Shown: one piece after another, positions 1-7,143 of the stretch
Layout: each line of letters opens with the position of its first letter
How positions within the stretch are numbered: position 1 is the first letter of the stretch
Assembly: GCA_944393415.1 (NCBI GenBank)
Contig: CALYAD010000010.1
Coordinates: forward strand, 1 to 45,964
Direction of reading: 5' to 3'
Origin: an uncultured Clostridia bacterium
GTDB lineage: Bacteria > Bacillota > Clostridia > Oscillospirales > CAG-272
Length of the DNA stretch: 45,964 nucleotides
Notes under the pieces: model-generated
Seen by the model: the letters and a program-made list of their open reading frames with translations, nothing else
Databases searched by the model: none
What the model was told of the DNA's origin: nothing
Program-made: the position numbers and the translations under genes

Positions 1-124
1 CTCTTTTGTCGTCCTTAATATTGCCTCCAACAGAGGCTTTTTTTGTTTTGAATGCCGCTCCCTGTGCAAACAGGAATGAGAGAGCTGCCGCTCTCGCATC
101 TTATAATGCTTTTGCGACAGCCCC
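1..124. mobile_element. Terminal part of an insertion sequence, cut by the window edge
   Basis: The inner end reads TTGCGACAGCCCC, the exact reverse complement of the first 13 bases of the element that starts at 45838. No transposase codons are visible in the part present. It carries a terminator hairpin (23-44), a hairpin CCTGT/ACAGG and a hairpin GAGAGC/GCTCTC, as is common near the 3' end of transposase genes. Resemblance of such GGGGCTGTCGCA ends to IS1182-like elements is from memory and unverified. Confidence 0.55.
23..44 (+). terminator. Intrinsic terminator inside the left element end
   Basis: Stem GCCTC / GAGGC with loop CAACA, followed by seven T. It would end plus-strand transcription coming from left of the window, probably a transposase gene. 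Confidence 0.6.
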
Positions 125-133
125 TTAAAATCC

Positions 134-238
134 TTCAAGAACTTCTCTAAAGGAAATGGGTTTGGATTTGATTAAGCGGTCTCCTACGGAAAAGTTTTTG
201 AGGGTTTCAGGGAACTTTTTTCAAAAAGTTCCCTGAAA
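134..238. repeat. Hairpin-ended repeat, copy 1 (truncated)
   Basis: Member of the dispersed family described in the findings. It contains the conserved block CCTTCAAGAACTTCTC, the internal block TTAAGCGG and the right-hand hairpin at 205-237. That hairpin, read on the minus strand, is positioned to terminate hprK. The expected left hairpin is missing; the insertion-sequence end at 124 directly abuts the TTAA that normally follows it. Confidence 0.65.
205..237 (-). terminator. Terminator hairpin downstream of hprK
   Basis: Near-perfect 16-bp palindrome: TTTCAGGGAACTTTTT pairs with AAAAAGTTCCCTGAAA. The T-rich half of the stem supplies the U tract. It lies 16 bases beyond the hprK stop. Confidence 0.6.
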
Positions 239-252
239 TAAAAAGGAATCTT

Positions 253-1215
253 CTAAGATTTTTCTTCAGACATTTTCAACAGACGTTTATTGAATTCCTC
301 GGCGGTGTTGTAGCCCATTGCCTTTTGTCTTTGATTCATTGCGGCGATTTCGATAATGACCGCAAGATTACGCCCCGGACGCACCGGTACGATAAGCGTT
401 GGTATCTGAATGCCGAGAAGATCGGTGGTTTTGTTTTCCAGTCCCATGCGGTCGTACATTTTACCCTCTACCCAAGGCTCAAGCTTGATTATAAGCTCGA
501 TCTTTTCGGTCTCCTTTATGGCGCCTATACCGAACAGTCTGCGAACATCAACAATACCGATACCGCGCAGCTCAATGTAGTGGCGGATAAGCTCTGGAGA
601 GCTTGCCACCAGTGTTTTTGAGCTGACCTTGCGTATATCGACCGCGTCGTCGGCTATCAGACGGTGACCTCTTTTGACAAGCTCTATAGCCGTCTCGCTT
701 TTGCCTATCCCTGAATCTCCCATTATAAGGATGCCGAGACCGTATACCTCAACCATTACTCCGTGACGCGTAAAATGCGGGGCGACCTTTACCCTGAGGG
801 AATTTATCAGGCTCGCCATGAATTCCGAGGTCCTTATCGAAGTCCTGAGAAGAGGGACGTCGTACTTTTCGGCAAGCTCATAAAACACCGGCTGCGGTTC
901 AAGCGAGCTTGATATTATCACGCAGATCGGACGCGCCGACATGAATTTGTCAACGTTCGTGCGGAGAGTGGTTTCGTCGAGCCCGGCAAGATAGGAATGC
1001 TCCTCCCTTCCTATTATCTGAAGCCTGTGCGGCTGATAAAGCTCAGTAAAACCGGTAAGCGGAAGTCCGGGTCGGTTGACGTCCGCGGTGTTTATACGCA
1101 CCTCATGATCTCCGATATAGAGTATCTCAAGCTGAAAATCCTTTATCAGCTCCGACAGGGTAACGCTGTTTCCGAGTTCGTCCATTTTTATGACCATGGC
1201 CTTGGCAAAAGCCAA
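253..1215 (-). CDS. hprK: HPr kinase/phosphorylase
   Basis: Bifunctional enzyme that phosphorylates and dephosphorylates a serine of HPr and so controls carbon catabolite repression in Bacillota; cytoplasmic. The 320-residue length is typical. Visible signatures: P-loop GDSGIGKS at 166-173, LIADDAVDI at 187-195, the family block ELRGIGIVDVRRLFG at 215-229, and the C-terminal VRPGRNLAVIIEIAAMN. The first in-frame start is TTG at 1215, four bases after AGAAAGGA. An ATG at residue 7 (1197) is the alternative and fits the recurring double-start pattern described in the findings. It lies 71 bases downstream of thiI on the same strand and probably shares its transcript. No HPr gene is in the window. 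Confidence 0.96.
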   Translation of the reverse strand: MAFAKAMVIKMDELGNSVTLSELIKDFQLEILYIGDHEVRINTADVNRPGLPLTGFTELYQPHRLQIIGREEHSYLAGLDETTLRTNVDKFMSARPICVIISSSLEPQPVFYELAEKYDVPLLRTSIRTSEFMASLINSLRVKVAPHFTRHGVMVEVYGLGILIMGDSGIGKSETAIELVKRGHRLIADDAVDIRKVSSKTLVASSPELIRHYIELRGIGIVDVRRLFGIGAIKETEKIELIIKLEPWVEGKMYDRMGLENKTTDLLGIQIPTLIVPVRPGRNLAVIIEIAAMNQRQKAMGYNTAEEFNKRLLKMSEEKS

Positions 1216-1256
1216 AGCTTCCTTTCTGCAATTAAAGCTTTTTTATTTATTCATAC

Positions 1257-1282
1257 TGACCGCACCGAACAGAGCGGTCAGA
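1257..1282. other. Hairpin between thiI and hprK
   Basis: CTGACCGC and GCGGTCAG form an 8-bp stem around a short loop. There is no T run on either side, so it is not a convincing intrinsic terminator. It may stabilise or process the thiI-hprK transcript. Confidence 0.4.
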
Positions 1283-1286
1283 GAAA

Positions 1287-2483
1287 TCAATATTCATTTA
1301 TATTAAAGGTTTCGAGTCTTGAGTAAGCGTCATCCTCGAGCGCGGAAAGATCCGCCCTGTTTTCCTGTAAAAGCACCTTGTCGAGCGTCGGCTTGGTTTT
1401 GGGGTGCTTCGGGGTGAATACAGTACAGCAGTCCTCGTAAGGCAGAACCGAGGTATCAAAGGTGTTTATTTTACGCGCTGTCCGGATGATCTCCTCCTTG
1501 TCAAGTCCGACGCACGGCCGGAATACCAGCATCCCGGCGGCGGGGTCGGTTACGTTCATTGCCGCCATTGTCTGGGAAGCGACCTGACCGAGGCTTTCGC
1601 CTGTGATCAGGGCGTCGCAGCCCCGGTCGCGCGCGGTACGGGCCGCGAGACGCATCATGCAGCGTCGGAGCAGCAGGGTAAAATATTCCTCGTCAACGGT
1701 ATCGCGAAGCCTTTCCTGTATCTCTGTAACCGAAATAACGGTCACGCGGATATCACCGCAGTAAACGCAGAGCAGCCTCGCAAGCTCGAGCGCCTTATTT
1801 TTAGCTGCCTCAGAGGTATACGGAAAGCTTTCAAAATGTACCGCCTCTATCCTTGCGCCGCGCTTTGCCATCATATATCCGGCGACCGGACTGTCAATTC
1901 CGCCGGATAACAGGAGCATCGCTCCGCCTGCCGAACCGAGCGGCATACCTCCGGCGCCTTTGTCGGCGTCCGTATGCACGTACGCGTGAGTTTCTCTTAT
2001 CTCGACCGTAACGGTCGCTTCCGGAGCGTCGAGGCTTACCCTTATATCGCCGCCCATAGCCTCGAGTATCACCTCGCCCGCCAGAGCGGAAAGCTCGGGA
2101 GAATTGAGCGGAAAGCGCTTGTCGGCGCGCTTTGCGCTTGCGCGGAAGCTTTTTTTACCGGTTAACAGCGGCGGAATATATTCTCTTATCGTCTGTTTTA
2201 TCTTATCTATATCCTTTTCGGTCTTTGCCGCGCGGCAGACCGCCGAGATACCGAAAATTTTTTTCAGCGCGTCGAAGGCCGCCTCCGGGTCGGATATGCT
2301 TCCCTCCGGCTCAATATAGATCGTGGACTGAGAGGAGGTAACGGAGAATTCACCATAATGGGCGACGCGCTTTTTGATTTCACGTATCAGCATTCCCTCA
2401 AACTTGGATTTGTTCAGACCCTTTAAGGCAAGCTCTCCGTACTTGCACAGGTATATCTCGCTGTAGAGCATAATAACTATCAC
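1287..2483 (-). CDS. thiI: tRNA 4-thiouridine sulfurtransferase ThiI
   Basis: Adenylates uridine 8 of tRNAs and transfers sulfur to make 4-thiouridine; in some species it also feeds thiazole synthesis. The protein has a THUMP-type N-terminal half and a PP-loop ATP pyrophosphatase (SGGIDSP at residues 193-199 from the chosen start), then the family block YEDCCTVFTPKHPKT. There is no C-terminal rhodanese domain, as in most Bacillota. The start chosen is GTG at 2483, because GGAGG sits exactly five bases upstream. An ATG four codons later (2471) lacks a site of its own, and the reading frame stays open to a TTG at 2546 with no good site. The product is 398 residues. Confidence 0.93.
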   Translation of the reverse strand: MIVIMLYSEIYLCKYGELALKGLNKSKFEGMLIREIKKRVAHYGEFSVTSSQSTIYIEPEGSISDPEAAFDALKKIFGISAVCRAAKTEKDIDKIKQTIREYIPPLLTGKKSFRASAKRADKRFPLNSPELSALAGEVILEAMGGDIRVSLDAPEATVTVEIRETHAYVHTDADKGAGGMPLGSAGGAMLLLSGGIDSPVAGYMMAKRGARIEAVHFESFPYTSEAAKNKALELARLLCVYCGDIRVTVISVTEIQERLRDTVDEEYFTLLLRRCMMRLAARTARDRGCDALITGESLGQVASQTMAAMNVTDPAAGMLVFRPCVGLDKEEIIRTARKINTFDTSVLPYEDCCTVFTPKHPKTKPTLDKVLLQENRADLSALEDDAYSRLETFNINEY

Positions 2484-2583
2484 TTCGGCCTCCGACGAAA
2501 CGGCAGACGTCCTTTCCCATTTAATAGCGTTTGCTTTGCGTGGCAAAACCGCATAATACTTCTATGTATATTTTATATTATAT

Positions 2584-2612
2584 ATTATATCCTATCTTTT
2601 GAAAGTTGTCAA
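2584..2612 (-). promoter_or_regulatory. Sigma-A promoter of thiI-hprK
   Basis: On the minus strand TTGACA (2612-2607), a 17-base spacer, then TATAAT (2589-2584): both boxes match consensus. It lies about 100 bases upstream of the thiI start. Confidence 0.8.
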
Positions 2613-2703
2613 GTGAGGGCGGCAAGCTTGGGTATAAAAAGAGAGAAATATTTTTAATAAGCATAAAAAGCATTAAACAGGCGTATTTTTTTAACAAAGG
2701 GTA

Positions 2704-2732
2704 TTGACAATCTGCATTTTTTATGGTATAAT
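2704..2732 (+). promoter_or_regulatory. Sigma-A promoter of the tRNA pair
   Basis: TTGACA (2704-2709), 17-base spacer, TATAAT (2727-2732), about 40 bases before the first tRNA. Perfect consensus, as expected for a stable RNA operon. Confidence 0.88.
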
Positions 2733-2772
2733 GCTAACATCGCTTTTGAGCGCTTTCGCTCAGGCGCGATGT

Positions 2773-2849
2773 GGCGGAATAGCTCAGTTGGCTAGAGCAA
2801 TCGGTTCATACCCGATAGGTCGTGGGTTCAAGTCCAACTTCCGCTACCA
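2773..2849 (+). tRNA. tRNA-Met (CAT), elongator type
   Basis: A 77-base cloverleaf with CCA encoded. The acceptor stem GGCGGAA/TTCCGCT begins with a G-U pair, the anticodon stem is ATCGG/CCGAT, and the loop TTCATAC gives anticodon CAT. The lack of the CGCGGGG-type initiator acceptor and the G-U first pair argue for the elongator. The T stem GTGGG/CCAAC carries one G-A mismatch at its middle pair, which is unusual. Confidence 0.93.
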
Positions 2850-2852
2850 TAC

Positions 2853-2927
2853 GGCCCGTTGGTCAAGAGGCTAAGACACCGCCCTTTCACGGCGGTAACA
2901 GGGGTTCGATTCCCCTACGGGTCACCA
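2853..2927 (+). tRNA. tRNA-Glu (TTC)
   Basis: A 75-base cloverleaf with CCA encoded: acceptor GGCCCGT/ACGGGTC, anticodon stem CCGCC/GGCGG, loop CTTTCAC giving TTC, T stem AGGGG/CCCCT. It starts three bases after the tRNA-Met and is co-transcribed with it. Confidence 0.95.
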
Positions 2928-2953
2928 AACAGGCAGTGCCTGTTTCTTTTTTT
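2928..2953 (+). terminator. Terminator of the tRNA operon
   Basis: AACAGGC / GCCTGTT stem with a 3-base loop, followed by TCTTTTTTT. It starts right after the CCA of tRNA-Glu. Confidence 0.88.
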
Positions 2954-2955
2954 AT

Positions 2956-3102
2956 GTAAGAAACCCTTTTTCAAAAGGGTTTCTTACGATCTTCCTAAAA
3001 CTTTTCTGAAAGGAATATACAGGAGAATTTCGGGATGTTGTCGTAAAGCCGCTTACATCTGCATGTTGTTCATCTCCTTTCGGAGAAATTTTTGGGGAAC
3101 TC
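2956..3102. repeat. Hairpin-ended repeat, copy 2
   Basis: Starts with the perfect hairpin GTAAGAAACCCTTTT/AAAAGGGTTTCTTAC. It continues with CTAAAACTTTTCTGAAAGGA and the internal block GTCGTAAAGCCGCTTA, and closes with CCTTTCGGAGAAATTTTTGG. It is nearly identical in its central part to copy 3 at 4621. Confidence 0.8.
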
Positions 3103-3108
3103 ATTTGC

Positions 3109-3138
3109 GGGGCTGAGTAAATTTACTCAGCCCCCTTT
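3109..3138. terminator. Long palindrome with T tail
   Basis: GGGGCTGAGTAAA (3109-3121) is followed directly by its perfect reverse complement TTTACTCAGCCCC and then CTTTT. It is a strong plus-strand terminator with no gene immediately before it, so it acts as a second stop behind the tRNA operon. Confidence 0.65.
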
Positions 3139-3305
3139 TCTGAACATAAATGTTAGTTCCAAAGTCCGTGAATAAGTATCCGAATAATATCATAATATCT
3201 GCAAGGACAAACGGAAGCTCAGTGTGGTAAAATGTGATCGGTGACCATGGAAAGCCAAAATAAAGATTTTCTTATCTATTATTTGATCCGCAAAGCAAGT
3301 TTTGA

Positions 3306-3333
3306 GCCGCCTTCGGCGGCATGAGGTATTTTT
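3306..3333 (+). promoter_or_regulatory. Leader hairpin plus Shine-Dalgarno module before the AraC-GNAT gene
   Basis: Stem GCCGCC (3306-3311), loop TTC, GGCGGC (3315-3320), then ATGAGG and a 7-base gap to the start ATG at 3334. Same architecture as the modules at 10107, 17889, 31859 and 45472. Confidence 0.7.
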
Positions 3334-4548
3334 ATGGAAAACAAAACTATAATTAACAAAGCTATAAAATTCATTCAGAATAATCCGCAGGCTAATCTGT
3401 CGTTGCAGAGCATAGCGGACAACGCCGGTTTTTCTTTGACCTACTTTGACGCAATATTCAGACAGCACACGGGGTACAGCCCGGTGGAATATTCCCGTGT
3501 CTACAAGCTGACAAGAAGCGCCTTGGAGCTTCGCAAAAGCGAGAAATCGGTTCTCGATATTGCGCTCGACTTCGGATATGCAAGTCCAGAAAGCTATACG
3601 AGGGCTTTCAAAGGCTTATACAGTATGACACCGAGTAAATACAGGGAGAAGTATTCTGAAAAAACGATTACATGGCACGACCTATCAGGTAAAATAGCGA
3701 TAAACTGCTTCAGACGTGAATTCCCTGAGTTGAAGTTAGCCGATGTCGATATGGCGCTTGATTACTGCTTTACACATAATCCTTTTAAATATTTTGAAGA
3801 TATAATCGGAATGACGGTAGCGGAATCGGAGATACTTACTCTTGGTGACACTGATACACTTGAGCATTTTATTTATGTTTCGGACTACGGCTCGGAGATG
3901 CCTGCGGTAGATTTAGTATGCGATAATGAGGCAGACGCGATTTTATATTTGAAGCTGTTGTCCAAGAACAAAGCTCCGGTCTTTACTATTCACAAATCGA
4001 TTGAATGTGAGTGGGAAGAATTTGATGCGGAGATAGAGAAGCTTGGACTTATCGGACGCTATGGCTTTGATATGATTTATCCTCACTCTGAGGTGAAGGT
4101 TCCGGAATATGACGGTATGTCAGTCCGGGAGCTCTGCGCGGAAGATATGACGCTTATAAAAGAATTCAAGCAAAGAGGCGGCTGCAGCGAATGCCATGTC
4201 AAAGCCATTCAAATTCATTTTGACGGGAAAGCTAATGAAGGTATGCGTCCTGTCGGATTGTTTTCCAATGGTGAAATCCTCTGTCTCGCAATGCCGTCAT
4301 TAGATCAGGTTCGTGAGCTGAGAAAATATGACATCGGAGCGATCTTTACCATAGAAACCATAGAAAAAGATAAGAGTGATAAGGCGGTCGAGCTTGTTTG
4401 GAAATATGTTATTGATATGTGTCTAAAGGATAATGCTGCCATAGGAAATGCGAACGCGAGTGATGTCTCCACAGATCCTCTCGGCGTTAAAACAAGCGAA
4501 CGCATGGGGCTTGTTAAGATCGCAAAGAATTGCGGTTACAGCAAATAA
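3334..4548 (+). CDS. AraC-type regulator fused to a C-terminal GNAT-like domain
   Basis: The first 107 residues are a complete AraC/XylS DNA-binding domain with two helix-turn-helix units (about 23-45 and 73-100; GYASPESYTRAFKGLYSMTP is the second). In most AraC regulators this domain is C-terminal; here it leads. The remaining ~300 residues include a middle part I do not recognise. The end (NANASDVSTDPLGVKTSERMGL) resembles the last strand-helix of GNAT acetyltransferases, where a similar N-A-x(3)-V-S pattern recurs. I infer a regulator whose C-terminal part senses or modifies a small molecule; the acetyltransferase assignment is from pattern only. The start is fixed by the GAGG site of the leader module. 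No partner gene lies next to it. Confidence 0.75.
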   Translation: MENKTIINKAIKFIQNNPQANLSLQSIADNAGFSLTYFDAIFRQHTGYSPVEYSRVYKLTRSALELRKSEKSVLDIALDFGYASPESYTRAFKGLYSMTPSKYREKYSEKTITWHDLSGKIAINCFRREFPELKLADVDMALDYCFTHNPFKYFEDIIGMTVAESEILTLGDTDTLEHFIYVSDYGSEMPAVDLVCDNEADAILYLKLLSKNKAPVFTIHKSIECEWEEFDAEIEKLGLIGRYGFDMIYPHSEVKVPEYDGMSVRELCAEDMTLIKEFKQRGGCSECHVKAIQIHFDGKANEGMRPVGLFSNGEILCLAMPSLDQVRELRKYDIGAIFTIETIEKDKSDKAVELVWKYVIDMCLKDNAAIGNANASDVSTDPLGVKTSERMGLVKIAKNCGYSK

Positions 4549-4620
4549 TCATAACCGGGGTGCCGTATTTTTGGCAGCACGGCCTTATAGCACCGTCGTA
4601 AAGCTCCTTTAAATTTTCAT

Positions 4621-4775
4621 GTAAGAAACCCTTTTGAAAAAGCTTTCTTACGATCTTCCTAAAACTTTTCTGAAAGAAATATACAGGAGAAGTTCGGGAC
4701 GTTGTCGTAAAGCCGCTTACATCTGCATGTTGTTCAGCTCCTTTCGGAGAAATTTTTGGGAGGTTCCTGAAATAA
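4621..4775. repeat. Hairpin-ended repeat, copy 3
   Basis: Same order as copy 2: hairpin GTAAGAAACCC.../CTTTCTTAC, CTAAAACTTTTCTGAAAG, GTCGTAAAGCCGCTTACATC, CTCCTTTCGGAGAAATTTTT, ending with GGTTCCTGAAATAAA. Together with the terminator at 4797 it fills the space between the convergent AraC-GNAT and rplL genes. Bases 4549-4620 hold nothing else I can identify. Confidence 0.8.
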
Positions 4776-4796
4776 ATCGAGTAACGCTATGAAAAA

Positions 4797-4826
4797 AGAG
4801 GGAACTTCCCAAAAGAAGTTCCCTCA
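4797..4826 (-). terminator. Terminator of rplJ-rplL
   Basis: On the minus strand GAGGGAACTTC, loop TTTTGG, GAAGTTCCCTC, then TTTTTTC. It lies about 20 bases beyond the rplL stop. The stem uses the same GGGAACTT core as the dispersed repeat family. Confidence 0.85.
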
Positions 4827-4847
4827 AACCTTTTATTCCGGCTATTA

Positions 4848-5231
4848 TTATTTAAGCTCGACAGTAGCCCCGACTTCCTCAAGCTTCTTCTTGAGAGCCT
4901 CAGCCTCCTCCTTGGAAGCGCCCTCCTTCAGCGTCTTGGGAGCGCCGTCGACAAGGTCCTTTGCATCCTTAAGTCCTAGTCCAAGCTCTTCCTTAACAAC
5001 CTTGATAACGTTGAGCTTCTTATCGCCCGCAGCGGCAAGAATGATATCGAACTCAGTCTTTTCCTCAGCGGCGGGAGCGGCGGCTCCACCGGCGGCGGGA
5101 GCGGCGGCTCCTACCATGATAGCTCCGGATACACCGAATTTTTCCTCGATCGCAGATACGAGATCCTTAAGCTCGAGAAGAGAAAGCTTCTCGATTGCCT
5201 CAATGATGCTTGTAATGTTTTCAGCAGCCAT
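4848..5231 (-). CDS. rplL: Ribosomal protein bL12 (L7/L12)
   Basis: Stalk protein that recruits translation factors to the 50S subunit. At 127 residues it has the expected shape: an N-terminal dimerisation helix (residues 1-35), an Ala/Gly/Pro-rich hinge (about 40-56), and the C-terminal domain starting [20 protein letters not shown] and ending in [18 protein letters not shown] lies upstream of the ATG at 5231. It follows rplJ after 42 bases in one operon and is the last gene before the terminator at 4797. Confidence 0.98.
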   Translation of the reverse strand: MAAENITSIIEAIEKLSLLELKDLVSAIEEKFGVSGAIMVGAAAPAAGGAAAPAAEEKTEFDIILAAAGDKKLNVIKVVKEELGLGLKDAKDLVDGAPKTLKEGASKEEAEALKKKLEEVGATVELK

Positions 5232-5273
5232 TTTGATTTTCCTCCGTGATTTAATATAGATTTATTGATTTTA

Positions 5274-5798
5274 TTACTCCGCCGCGGCTTCTTCCGCTGC
5301 CGGAGACTCGTCCTTTTCCGTAACTGCGGAAAGGACCCTGGCGAGGCTGTAAAGCGGCGCCTGAAGGCTTCCGAGAAGTCTTCCGAGAAGCTCCTCTTTA
5401 GAGGGTGTGCTTGCAAGCTCTTCGACCTGCTTTGCGTTGATGACGACTCCGTCCACGAAGCCGGCGATAAGATTAAAGGTCTCCAGCTTATCGGCGTACT
5501 CCTTGAGTATCTTTGCCGGTGCGACCGGATCGCTTTGAGATACCGCGAAAGCGTTCATACCGTTAAGGTACTGCTTCATTTCGCCGTAGCCCGCCGCCTC
5601 GCACGCGCGACTTGTCATCGTGTTTTTATAAACATGATAATCAACTCCGGCCTCGCGAAGTGCCTTACGGAGCGCGGTGTCGTCCTCTACGGTTATACCG
5701 GTATAGTTTACGAGCACGCCCGCCGCGGCGCTTTTGAGCTTTTCGGCAAGAGCGTCTGTCGCAGCCTGTTTCTGAGCAAGTATTTTTGCGCTCGGCAT
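5274..5798 (-). CDS. rplJ: Ribosomal protein uL10
   Basis: Base of the ribosomal stalk; binds 23S rRNA and anchors bL12 dimers. It is 174 residues from the ATG at 5798, which is preceded by GGAGGTGA with five bases between. Upstream in-frame codons belong to the leader RNA. Family features: early AATDALAEKLKSAAAGVLVNYTG, KNTM, and an acidic Ala-rich tail. The gene follows a canonical L10 leader, so it is probably feedback-regulated by the L10-(L12)n complex. Confidence 0.97.
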   Translation of the reverse strand: MPSAKILAQKQAATDALAEKLKSAAAGVLVNYTGITVEDDTALRKALREAGVDYHVYKNTMTSRACEAAGYGEMKQYLNGMNAFAVSQSDPVAPAKILKEYADKLETFNLIAGFVDGVVINAKQVEELASTPSKEELLGRLLGSLQAPLYSLARVLSAVTEKDESPAAEEAAAE

Positions 5799-5852
5799 AT
5801 TTTTCACCTCCATAACAGATTTGAGTACATTTTCAGGTATGCCGTACAAGGG

Positions 5853-5898
5853 AAAAATAAAACCCCGGAAAGCCTCTGATGCTCGGCTGACCGCGGGT
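5853..5898 (-). terminator. Attenuator hairpin in the rplJ leader
   Basis: On the minus strand an ACCC...GGGT outer stem encloses AGCC/GGCT and is followed by TTTATTTTT, downstream of the L10-binding domain and upstream of rplJ. This fits the attenuation type of L10 leader seen in Bacillota. The stem has internal mismatches. Confidence 0.55.
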
Positions 5899-5957
5899 AA
5901 GAAATCCTGATTCAAACACGAAAAAACACATAAAAACACTTTTATGCTGCTTGATTT

Positions 5958-6020
5958 CTAACGCCTCGGCAGGGAGATCGGATCGACGATCAATTACGGA
6001 GACCTGCTGTCTCAGGTATT
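5958..6020 (-). promoter_or_regulatory. L10 leader, ribosomal protein binding domain
   Basis: On the minus strand the RNA contains AGACAGCAGGT (6012-6002) and CCTGCCGAGG (5971-5962), the two conserved strands of the kink-turn region of L10 leaders. It lies between the promoter and rplJ, as expected for autoregulation. Confidence 0.85.
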
Positions 6021-6031
6021 ATGACTTTGTT

Positions 6032-6060
6032 ATTATACCATACTTATTCAATTTTGTCAA
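6032..6060 (-). promoter_or_regulatory. Sigma-A promoter of rplJ-rplL
   Basis: Minus strand TTGACA (6060-6055), 17-base spacer, TATAAT (6037-6032). Transcription would start near 6025 and give a leader of about 225 bases. Confidence 0.88.
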
Positions 6061-6117
6061 TAGGTAAAACAAAATTATTTTCGCAATCGCGTTTTTTCGG
6101 TTTAAATAACATTTCAG

Positions 6118-6146
6118 TTGACATTTATTAATAAATATGATATATT
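6118..6146 (+). promoter_or_regulatory. Sigma-A promoter of the DUF3267 gene
   Basis: TTGACA (6118-6123), 17-base spacer, TATATT (6141-6146). Transcription would begin about ten bases before the AAAGGAGG at 6161. Confidence 0.7.
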
Positions 6147-6160
6147 AAACACATGAACAC

Positions 6161-6195
6161 AAAGGAGGATGCGGCGAAAAAGCCGCGATCAAGTC
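6161..6195 (+). promoter_or_regulatory. Shine-Dalgarno separated from its ATG by a hairpin
   Basis: AAAGGAGG (6161-6168) is followed at once by ATG (6169), which is too close to use. The hairpin GCGGC-GAAAAA-GCCGC (6171-6186) comes next, then nine bases to the ATG at 6196. Folding the hairpin would bring the site to a usable distance from the second ATG. Confidence 0.5.
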
Positions 6196-6801
6196 ATGAA
6201 AAAGCTTTCTCTTACATATCTTCCGGAAAACTATGATCCGCTTATGCGCATAGCTCTGCAGAAGGATAAAAAGCTTGCCCTGTTTTTAAACCTCGGTGCG
6301 CTTTTGATTGCGGTGCTGATGTTTATCCTGGGGCATTTTATTGTCCCGATCGCGGAATTTCGTGAGCTTGAAAATTTTTGGGAGTATTTACTCAGGTATG
6401 TCGTCCTTATTGCCGCGTTTGTCGCGTATATTTTTCTGCATGAGCTGGCGCATGGCGTTTGCATGAAATGTTTCGGAGCCGTGAAAGTAAAATACGGGTT
6501 CACCGGTCTTTACGCCTACGCGGGCAGCGAAAGCTATTTTTACAAGATCCCCTATATAATAATTGCCCTTGCTCCCGTAGTTTTATGGGGCGTCGTTCTG
6601 CTGCTGCTCAACTGCGCTGCCGGCACATATTGGTTCTGGAATATCTACTTTATTCAGATATCGAATATATCCGGCGCGGCAGGAGATCTGTACGTTATTT
6701 ACAGCTTTTCAAAGCTGCCGAGGGACATCCTTATTCAGGACACCGGCGTCTCAATGACCGTATACTCCCGTCGGAATATTGACCGAAACAAGGGTTTTTA
6801 G
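6196..6801 (+). CDS. DUF3267-type membrane zinc metalloprotease-like protein
   Basis: Integral membrane protein with the zinc-protease motif HELAH at residues 82-86, inside or beside a hydrophobic segment. Hydrophobic segments are visible at about 28-52, 67-81, 118-138 and 143-160. DUF3267 proteins have this layout and length (about 200 residues), but their substrates are not known to me. I chose the ATG at 6196 (MKKLSLTYLPENYDP), because the ATG at 6169 abuts the Shine-Dalgarno. The gene stands alone between the rplJ promoter and rpsO. Its role, possibly intramembrane proteolysis, is inference from the HExxH motif alone. Confidence 0.8.
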   Translation: MKKLSLTYLPENYDPLMRIALQKDKKLALFLNLGALLIAVLMFILGHFIVPIAEFRELENFWEYLLRYVVLIAAFVAYIFLHELAHGVCMKCFGAVKVKYGFTGLYAYAGSESYFYKIPYIIIALAPVVLWGVVLLLLNCAAGTYWFWNIYFIQISNISGAAGDLYVIYSFSKLPRDILIQDTGVSMTVYSRRNIDRNKGF

Positions 6802-7143
6802 GCAGATACTTAAGTGAGAGCATTTTGACTTGGTTTTAACAGTAAGTTTGGCGGGTAGAAAAAATACGAAGAAAAAAGTTCTCACGCGAACCTATAAAGT
6901 CCCGCTAAATGTAAAAAATATGTAAACATGGGAAAACTCCTTGCGTTTTTTGTGTAGATATGATATAATAAAACGAAATTTTCTTTCGGAAAGACATAAT
7001 CTGAGGAAAATTAAAGTCGCACCGTTGCTCGGTTTGCCGGAGACGCCGTATGCTATCCCGATACTTTTAATCGTTTCGGAAATACGGACTTCACCTGACC
7101 GCATGCTGTGCTACGGCGAAATCTCAAAGAAAGGTGAAAAAAG
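6802..7143 (+). other. Spacer with rpsO promoter and 5' leader
   Basis: 342 bases without a gene. The first ~140 are AT-rich with nothing recognised. The promoter is at 6941-6969, leaving a leader of about 165 bases before rpsO. S15 leaders are often autoregulatory in bacteria, but I could not match this one to a known S15-binding fold. A GAAAGGTGA ribosome-binding site precedes the rpsO ATG. Confidence 0.5.
6941..6969 (+). promoter_or_regulatory. Sigma-A promoter of rpsO-pnp
   Basis: TTGCGT (6941-6946), 17-base spacer, TATAAT (6964-6969) with the extended form TGATATAAT. Confidence 0.75.

Noticed and set aside
5265..5879. Long plus-strand open frame opposite rplJ
   Set aside because: It is a shadow of the rplJ codons; no ribosome-binding site or family is visible.
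6153..6233. Short frame starting ATGAACACAAAG before the DUF3267 gene
   Set aside because: It has no ribosome-binding site and would start at about the transcription start; its end overlaps the real gene out of frame.
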